A stretch of DNA of 64,000 nt from an uncultured Oscillospiraceae bacterium (lineage in GTDB: Bacteria; Bacillota; Clostridia; Oscillospirales; Ruminococcaceae), in contig CAKSLI010000008.1 in NCBI GenBank assembly GCA_934466475.1, forward strand, positions 1-64,000, given 5' to 3'. Of this stretch, positions 58,782 through 64,000 are shown in pieces. Within the stretch, counting starts at the first letter, position 1, and each line of letters begins with the position of its first letter. A program made the position numbers and the translations under genes. The notes below the pieces were generated by a model, which saw nothing but the letters and a program-made list of their open reading frames with translations, made no database searches and had not been told where the DNA came from.

Positions 58782-61700
58782 TTATTCGAACCTGAACCAG
58801 TCGAAGTCGAACTTTGAGCCCGGCATGAATACAAAGCTGATATCGTTGACCCCGGTTATCGCGGGGATATCGAAGCCCTGTTCGCTTCCGCCGTCCTGCA
58901 TGAATTCCAGGAGCACGGTTTTCTGCGAGCCGCCCTGCGGAGTATAGCGGAGCTGTATCTGGTTCATGGGATTTCCGGTCCTGCCGGAGATCACCAGGCG
59001 TTCTGACCCGGCGGTGCCGAAATCCAGCGCCTCGTAGCTGATGATGACATTGTTTCCGATGTCGGTGACGCTTCTTCCGGTTATGCGGAAATCATCGCCG
59101 TAAACGCTGTCCGCTTCGCCTGCCCAGTTGGTGTCGAATGCGCGCTCCACCTCGATGAACTGGAATCCGCCGAAAATTATCCGCGTATCTATTACCACGG
59201 AAATAGTGTGGATTCCGGCGAGCCTCTGCGCCAGCGGGAAGTCCTGACCCGCAAAGCCGCACCAGTGCCCGTTGTTGGAGAAATCCGCACGGCAGAGCAG
59301 GGAGCCGCTGTCCGGAGTTCCCTCCCATATTTCGACCGGGACGTCGGCGCAGGTGCCGACGCTCAGCGAAACATACTCGGAGCCGGTCTTCCCGAAATCA
59401 ACGTCATTGTAGACCATGACGGTTCTTCCGTCAAAGTTGGAGAGAGCGCCGTCCTCGATTATGTTTGTGGGGACGTTTGAGCTGTCCAGGGTGCTTGCGG
59501 AAATGAATGCGTATGCGTCACGCACCGCCGCGCCGAGCCCCTCCGCCGTGAACGGGATATCCGCGATTATCTGCGGGTGCTCCGCTCCGTTGAATATCAT
59601 TGCGCGGACGAAGAATTCACCGTCGCCCTTTGCCCTGACGACAGCGCGGAGCCCCTCTCCGTCTATCTCTGCGAGGGAGCTTTCAACGCCGTTTCTGCGG
59701 ACTACGCTCCAGCTTACGTCATTGTAGGTGCAGTTTTCCGGCAGGAGTTTCACGGTTATCTCGGCTGAGGAACGCTCCGGCGTAAGGGCGCTTCCGCCCT
59801 CAATATGCGGAATGAGCATTCTCGCGGGAACTTCTCCCGTATAAGCCGGGCACACCGCCGGGAATGCGTTTTCCGTTACAACGCTTACGCCCGCGGGAGT
59901 ACCGCAGTCCTCTGAGCGGAGCGTGAGCTCTGCGGGATCCAGACCCTCGGAGTATGCGCGGACTGTGATATTTCCGGGCTCCAGTGTGCTCTCGACCATT
60001 GCGAGGAGCTTTCCGGAGAACAGCCTGCGGTTGTCGCCCTTGTAGCTGTCGTAGTCGGTGGAATCTCCGTTGTCAAGACCGACAAGCCTGCCGGCGCCGG
60101 AGACTTCCACGCGGATACGGTTCCGCGCGTTTCCGACCGGAATGCCGGACTTGTCCGTTACGGATATCTCAACGAATGCGATATCCCTGCCGTCCGCAAG
60201 GATAGTTTCCCGGTCTGCGGACATGACCACCGCCGCCGGGTCGGAGGGCGTATGGAGCGCCTTTGATAATATTTCCGTTCCGTCCTCGGAATATCCAACC
60301 GCGCGGATAACTCCCGCCTCGAAAGGCACGGAAAAATGCGCGCGCATTTCGCTGTCCGCGTCAAGGTTCATGACGTGGGTGCCTATGCTCTTTCCGTTCA
60401 GGAAAAGCTCAATGTGGTGCGCGTTGCTGTAAACCAGCACGTCTATCAGCTCTCCGGGCATGAAATCCCAGCAGGAGGGAACGATGTGGAGCACCTTTTT
60501 CTGTTCCGGGCTGAGCCATACGCTCTGGTAGAAATAGTAGATGTCCTTCGGGAATCCCGCCGTGTCAACTATGCCGAAGTAGCTGTTCTTTGTGTTGTAG
60601 GGAGTAGGCTCGCCGATGTAGTCGAAGCCTGTCCAGATAAACTGACCGCAGCAGTAGGGGCAGTCGCGGTCGAGCCTCCAGGACTTCATCGCGGAGGAGC
60701 CCCAGCCCACAACGCTGTTGTCAAGGGAAGAGCACTGGTAGTCCTCGCCGGTGAGCAGCGGCAGCTCCGCCGGAAAATGGTAGATCCCCCTTGAACGTAC
60801 CGCGGAAGCCGTTTCGCTGCCGTAAATCACCCAGTCAGGGTATTTTGCGTGGTGCTCGTCATAGAGGTACTCGGAGTAGTTATAGCCGGCAAGTTTTACG
60901 ACGTCTGAGCACTTCTGCGCATTCTGGTCGCCCATGTAGTTTGAGCCGATAGTCGGGGAGGCATTCCCCTTCGGGTCGTATTTCAGTACGTAGTCGTACA
61001 GCCGTTTTGTGATATCCAGACCATGCGGGTCTATCGTGTCGTTTATCTCGTTGCCTATGCTCCACATGATAATGCAGGGGTGGTTGCGGTCGCGCTCTAT
61101 CCAGCTCTGAACGTCGCGCCCGGCGTGCTCGATAAAGAAGCGGTGGTTGTCGAATTCCGTCTTGGGCTTCTCCCACATATCGAAGGCTTCGCTGTCCACC
61201 AGCAGACCCATTTCATCGCAGAGCTGCACCAGCTGGCGCGCGGGCATGTTGTGGGAGGTGCGTATCGCGTTCACGCCCATTTCTTTCATTATGCGGAGCT
61301 GCCTTGCGAGCGCGGAGGTGTTCATCGCGGAGCCCAGCGCTCCGAGGTCGTGGTGCATGCAGACTCCGTGGAGCTTCATGGGAACTCCGTTCAGTGAGAA
61401 CCCTCTGTCCGGGTCGAATTCAGCGGTGCGGAAGCCGAAGCTTTCGGTCACGCAGTCAAGGAGCTCGCCGCCGCTGTAAAGGCATATCTTCAGAGTGTAG
61501 AGGTTCGGCTCGTCAACGCTCCACAGCTCCGGACCGGAGCTTGTGAAGCTCGTGGAGAAGCTCTCCCTCATGCCGTCAAAATGAGCCTCCATGCCATAGC
61601 CGCCCATGCTTGCGCCGGCGGGGTCGTAGAGCTCCATTAAAAGCCTTATTTCAGCAGGGACGCCAACGATGTCGGTTTCTACCTCGGTGCGCCAGCCGTC

Positions 61701-62186
61701 CTGCTGCTTTTCGGAGTGGATATACACGCCGTTCGTGCGGATATAGGTCAGCGGGCGGAGCTTCAGCGTAACATCGCGGAAGATCCCGGCTCCGGAATAC
61801 CAGCGGGTATTAGGGGAGCGGTGCTGCACCCTCATCAGGAGCTCGTTTTCGCCTTCGCGGAGCAGGTCGGTTATGTCGAACTCAAACGCGGAGTAGCCGT
61901 AGGTCCAGCTTCCGGCTTCCTTTCCGTTCACGAACAGGGTGGAATCCATATAAACGCCGTCAAAATTCAGCAGCACCCTGCCAGAGAGCATTTCCTCAGA
62001 GCAGGAGAGCCTGCGGCGGTACCAGCCCTCGCCGGTCTCGTAGAGCTTCGATGTGTCGCCGATGAGCCAGTCGTGCGGGAGCTCCACGTCATACCAGTGC
62101 CCGGAGTTCAGCGCGGAGAGCTCCGTTCCGGGGTCGCGCAGGCAGAACTGCCAGTTGTCGTTAAAAAGAATGTTCTGAGCGGTCAT
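58782..62186 (-). CDS. GH2 family glycosidase with C-terminal CBM6-like modules
   Basis: A 1134-residue enzyme without signal peptide, hence intracellular. The sugar-binding domain (about 1-170) has HDWLIGD, EGWYRRRL and RWYSGAGIFRDV; the immunoglobulin-like domain follows. The TIM barrel (about 265-560) carries the acid/base in IIMWSIGNEIND and the nucleophile in VIYGSETASAVRSRG, as in GH2 beta-galactosidases and relatives. After a further Ig/Big-like part, two beta-sandwich modules (about 880-1000 and 1010-1134), with NVIISYEALDFGTAGSERLV and a closing FDFDWFRFE, look like CBM6. It overlaps the HD gene by 1 nt. Substrate probably a beta-galactoside or beta-glucuronide. Confidence 0.93.
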   Translation of the reverse strand: MTAQNILFNDNWQFCLRDPGTELSALNSGHWYDVELPHDWLIGDTSKLYETGEGWYRRRLSCSEEMLSGRVLLNFDGVYMDSTLFVNGKEAGSWTYGYSAFEFDITDLLREGENELLMRVQHRSPNTRWYSGAGIFRDVTLKLRPLTYIRTNGVYIHSEKQQDGWRTEVETDIVGVPAEIRLLMELYDPAGASMGGYGMEAHFDGMRESFSTSFTSSGPELWSVDEPNLYTLKICLYSGGELLDCVTESFGFRTAEFDPDRGFSLNGVPMKLHGVCMHHDLGALGSAMNTSALARQLRIMKEMGVNAIRTSHNMPARQLVQLCDEMGLLVDSEAFDMWEKPKTEFDNHRFFIEHAGRDVQSWIERDRNHPCIIMWSIGNEINDTIDPHGLDITKRLYDYVLKYDPKGNASPTIGSNYMGDQNAQKCSDVVKLAGYNYSEYLYDEHHAKYPDWVIYGSETASAVRSRGIYHFPAELPLLTGEDYQCSSLDNSVVGWGSSAMKSWRLDRDCPYCCGQFIWTGFDYIGEPTPYNTKNSYFGIVDTAGFPKDIYYFYQSVWLSPEQKKVLHIVPSCWDFMPGELIDVLVYSNAHHIELFLNGKSIGTHVMNLDADSEMRAHFSVPFEAGVIRAVGYSEDGTEILSKALHTPSDPAAVVMSADRETILADGRDIAFVEISVTDKSGIPVGNARNRIRVEVSGAGRLVGLDNGDSTDYDSYKGDNRRLFSGKLLAMVESTLEPGNITVRAYSEGLDPAELTLRSEDCGTPAGVSVVTENAFPAVCPAYTGEVPARMLIPHIEGGSALTPERSSAEITVKLLPENCTYNDVSWSVVRRNGVESSLAEIDGEGLRAVVRAKGDGEFFVRAMIFNGAEHPQIIADIPFTAEGLGAAVRDAYAFISASTLDSSNVPTNIIEDGALSNFDGRTVMVYNDVDFGKTGSEYVSLSVGTCADVPVEIWEGTPDSGSLLCRADFSNNGHWCGFAGQDFPLAQRLAGIHTISVVIDTRIIFGGFQFIEVERAFDTNWAGEADSVYGDDFRITGRSVTDIGNNVIISYEALDFGTAGSERLVISGRTGNPMNQIQLRYTPQGGSQKTVLLEFMQDGGSEQGFDIPAITGVNDISFVFMPGSKFDFDWFRFE

Positions 62187-62734
62187 TATACGTCCTCCAG
62201 TAGTTTATTCAGTGTGTCGAGGTACTGTCTTTCCGTTTCGGTGAACGGCTGAAAATCAAAGCAGGGATCAGTGAGCTTTTCGGGAGCGCTGTCATACAGC
62301 GGGAATCCGCCCAGCTCAAGGAATTCATAGTACAGCATGGCGTCGTCTATCCGGGAGACCTCGCGCATTACCGCCTCGTTTTCGGGGTCAACGCCGAAGC
62401 GCCGGTAAATTGTGTCCTGGAGCCGCTTTTCTATCACGCGGTATTCCGGGAGCCCCAGCTTCACCGGGCGGGTTATGTCGGAGATGTAAGCCTCGCTTGC
62501 GTCATGAAGCAGGCAGGCGAGACGGGTCTCCCGGGGGAGCCCCGCGGCGGCGGCCTCCGCTTCACAGGCGAGGCAGTGCTGTCCTACGGAATAGAAGCTC
62601 CTGAAATGCCCGTTCGCACGGCACAGCATTGAAAGCGCGTGTGCTATGTCCACGGAAGCTATGTTCTGGGAAAGCGGGTCCAGCGGCGAGAAGAAGATGC
62701 CGCTCCATGTGCGGATGAATCGCTTGTCGGTCAT
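62186..62734 (-). CDS. HD-domain phosphohydrolase (YfbR-like)
   Basis: A 182-residue cytoplasmic metal-dependent hydrolase. HD motifs in order: the first His in SVGQHCLACE, the HD pair in ACLLHDASEAYISDITRPVK, and the final Asp in SRIDDAMLYYE. This layout is that of YfbR-like 5'-deoxynucleotidases, which dephosphorylate dNMPs. Its stop overlaps the GH2 start (TAATG), so they are co-transcribed, although no metabolic link is evident. Confidence 0.88.
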   Translation of the reverse strand: MTDKRFIRTWSGIFFSPLDPLSQNIASVDIAHALSMLCRANGHFRSFYSVGQHCLACEAEAAAAGLPRETRLACLLHDASEAYISDITRPVKLGLPEYRVIEKRLQDTIYRRFGVDPENEAVMREVSRIDDAMLYYEFLELGGFPLYDSAPEKLTDPCFDFQPFTETERQYLDTLNKLLEDV

Positions 62735-62771
62735 GGTATACCTCCATGTGATCGTTTACAGTGCCTGGCGT

Positions 62772-62797
62772 AAAAATGCTCCACCCGCAGGTGAAGC
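62772..62797 (-). terminator. Terminator of the FapA-family gene
   Basis: The stem GCTTCACC/GGTGGAGC (62778-62797) is followed on the minus strand by ATTTTTA. A second GC-rich hairpin (CCGCGCGC/GCGCGCGG) lies just before it. Confidence 0.75.
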
Positions 62798-62835
62798 GAA
62801 CCGCGCGCTGTGCAGAATGCAGGCGCGCGGCGTTA

Positions 62836-64000
62836 TCAGATAGGTACTACCTGAACTGTGTCGTCTATTATGCAGACCCTTGACCTGCTGTATGTATCGG
62901 TGATATCCAGGGAAAGGTAGTTTATGCAGAAGTGGCTTCCGGGATATATCTTGCCGTTTACTATCGCGCAGAGGTCATCGCGGTGCTTCAGGTCCGCATC
63001 AAGCTGGGCTATGTAAGCTTGAAGGTCCTTGCGGCGCACGGAGAAATACACCTTGTTCTGCGTTTCGGTCTTCATTTGGCGCGCCTGCATATCCGTGAGG
63101 GCTCCGCCCTGGATCTTCTTGCGGTTTTTCAGGAAGTCCACGTTTTTGGACGCCTGCTCGTATTTTTCGGTAGCGGCTGCGAGCTCGGCCTCAGCCTCGG
63201 TCTTGCGGGCGCAGATAACGGATCCGTCCCCGATGTTGATTTCAGTAGAGGTGTATTTTTCAGAGCCGATTATCCCGGCGGTAACATTCTTCATGGAGGT
63301 TATGACTCCCCCGGATATGACGCCGGTCTTGCCCTTGGCGTGGAGCTCGCCGTAGCAGAACACGTTGCAGAATGCGAACTGTGAGGATTCAACCGTACCC
63401 TGCGCCTTTATCTCGGTGTTCTCGCAGAAACCGATCTTGACATCGCCCTCTGCTTCCACTTTGCAGCCGATGGCGCCGCCGTTTATCACGATATTTCCCC
63501 CGGCTGAGAGGTCGGCGCTGAACGCCGTGCCCTCTATTTTAAGTGAGCGCCCCGCCTTTACCGAGAAGCCCTCCATTACGTTTCCCTTTATCAGCACATC
63601 GCCGAAGAAATCAATGTTTCCTATCGAAAGATCAAGGTCAGCCTTGACGGTTACGGTGCTCTCCACATTGAAGCAGCCGGTGCCGTAAATGATATGTCCG
63701 TCACAGGCGGAAACTATGTTTTTGCCGTCCGCCGTGAGCAGAGTATTTCTGCCGAGGGTCACGTTGACGGGCTTTCCCGCCTCCGGCTTTATGGGTCTGC
63801 CAAATATGTTGAGTCCGGGCTCACCGGGGGTGGGCAGCTTTATCTCGGCGATAACGGTGCCGCGCTTTATCGGGACGATGAGGTTCAGCTCGCGGTAATC
63901 GGCAACGCCGAATTCATCGTGCTTTGGCTTCGGAACGCGGTTCTTCTCAAACAGGAAGTTTATGGAGCCGTTCTCGCCGCGCTTTGCCGGGACAGCCCGT
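62836..64000 (-). CDS. FapA/DUF342 family protein, 5' end outside window
   Basis: At least 388 codons; the frame is open to the window edge, so the N-terminus is missing. The visible part holds the FapA linker TPGEPGLNIFGRPIKPEAGK, then a right-handed beta-helix region with periodic Gly/Val/Ile (GNIDFFGDVLIKGNVMEGFS, GTAFSADLSAGGNIVING and similar), a coiled coil (AEAELAAATEKYEQASKNVD) and a C-terminal beta segment. FapA-family proteins have polymer-like beta-helices and unclear function, often near flagellar or cell-surface genes. A GTG at 63762 lies inside the conserved linker and is not the start. A terminator follows. Confidence 0.88.
   Translation of the reverse strand, partial: RAVPAKRGENGSINFLFEKNRVPKPKHDEFGVADYRELNLIVPIKRGTVIAEIKLPTPGEPGLNIFGRPIKPEAGKPVNVTLGRNTLLTADGKNIVSACDGHIIYGTGCFNVESTVTVKADLDLSIGNIDFFGDVLIKGNVMEGFSVKAGRSLKIEGTAFSADLSAGGNIVINGGAIGCKVEAEGDVKIGFCENTEIKAQGTVESSQFAFCNVFCYGELHAKGKTGVISGGVITSMKNVTAGIIGSEKYTSTEINIGDGSVICARKTEAEAELAAATEKYEQASKNVDFLKNRKKIQGGALTDMQARQMKTETQNKVYFSVRRKDLQAYIAQLDADLKHRDDLCAIVNGKIYPGSHFCINYLSLDITDTYSRSRVCIIDDTVQVVPI

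Overview
The window looks like a chromosomal segment of a gut-type Clostridia, most likely Oscillospiraceae/Ruminococcaceae. That placement is inferred from the moderately high GC genes separated by AT-rich spacers, the sigma-A promoters (TTGACA/TATAAT with 17 nt spacing), the strong GGAGG ribosome binding sites, and the gene content: NADP-glutamate dehydrogenase, cytoplasmic BspA-type leucine-rich repeat proteins, azlCD, a GH2 glycosidase and SigA-type pst/phoPR. Both window edges cut something: a repeat element on the left and a FapA-family gene on the right.

Layout. 1-1.8 kb: gdhA on the minus strand with a small basic/acidic ORF behind it. 2.1-4.4 kb: a phage-like regulatory module (sigma-like HTH protein, XRE repressor, ImmA-type protease) and a lone XRE regulator. 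4.5-6.7 kb: a NhaD/ArsB-type transporter with a cytidylate kinase-like gene. 7.0-15.3 kb: a tightly overlapping eight-gene operon encoding a Ser/Thr kinase, a coiled-coil protein, a zinc-ribbon/FHA protein, an NrdG-like radical SAM protein, an unknown, a coiled-coil/LRR protein, a ClpB-type AAA+ ATPase and a PP2C phosphatase. 15.4-21.7 kb: housekeeping genes (lgt, hisS, rimM, a trmD-ASCH fusion, era, recO). 22-27.2 kb: an EAL protein, a sugar isomerase-family protein and a MATE exporter. 27.2-34.2 kb: the phosphate operon pstS-C-A-B, phoU, phoP, phoR, with Pho-box-like repeats; the PstS is circularly permuted. 34.2-38.1 kb: a diguanylate cyclase, tRNA-Ser(GCT) and a chemoreceptor. 38.3-49.4 kb: a second large unusual cluster with two big cytoplasmic LRR proteins, a DUF2201/VWA protein, a MoxR ATPase, a CbbX/SpoVK-like AAA+ ATPase and an unknown protein. 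49.6-57.9 kb: aminotransferase, FAD oxidase, metNIQ, azlCD, mnmM and a GNAT. 57.9-64 kb: a catalytically dead NlpC/P60 homologue, a GH2 enzyme, an HD phosphohydrolase and a FapA-family fragment.

The two clusters at 7-15 kb and 38-49 kb are the most unusual content. Both pair cytoplasmic LRR_5 proteins (no signal peptide) with AAA+ ATPases. The first adds a complete phospho-signalling circuit (kinase, FHA reader, phosphatase) and a radical SAM enzyme with no visible substrate; the second adds a MoxR/VWA chaperone pair. I infer that they are signal-controlled protein remodelling machines; nothing in the sequence gives the substrate.

Three families of short non-coding palindromic elements (MITE-like) sit between genes: family A at 1-75, 55337-55406 and 56518-56750; family B at 21712-21884 and 25260-25482; and a single element C at 49398-49617 flanked by a perfect 27 bp direct repeat that is itself a terminator hairpin. 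All function statements rest on motif reading by eye; no database search was run.
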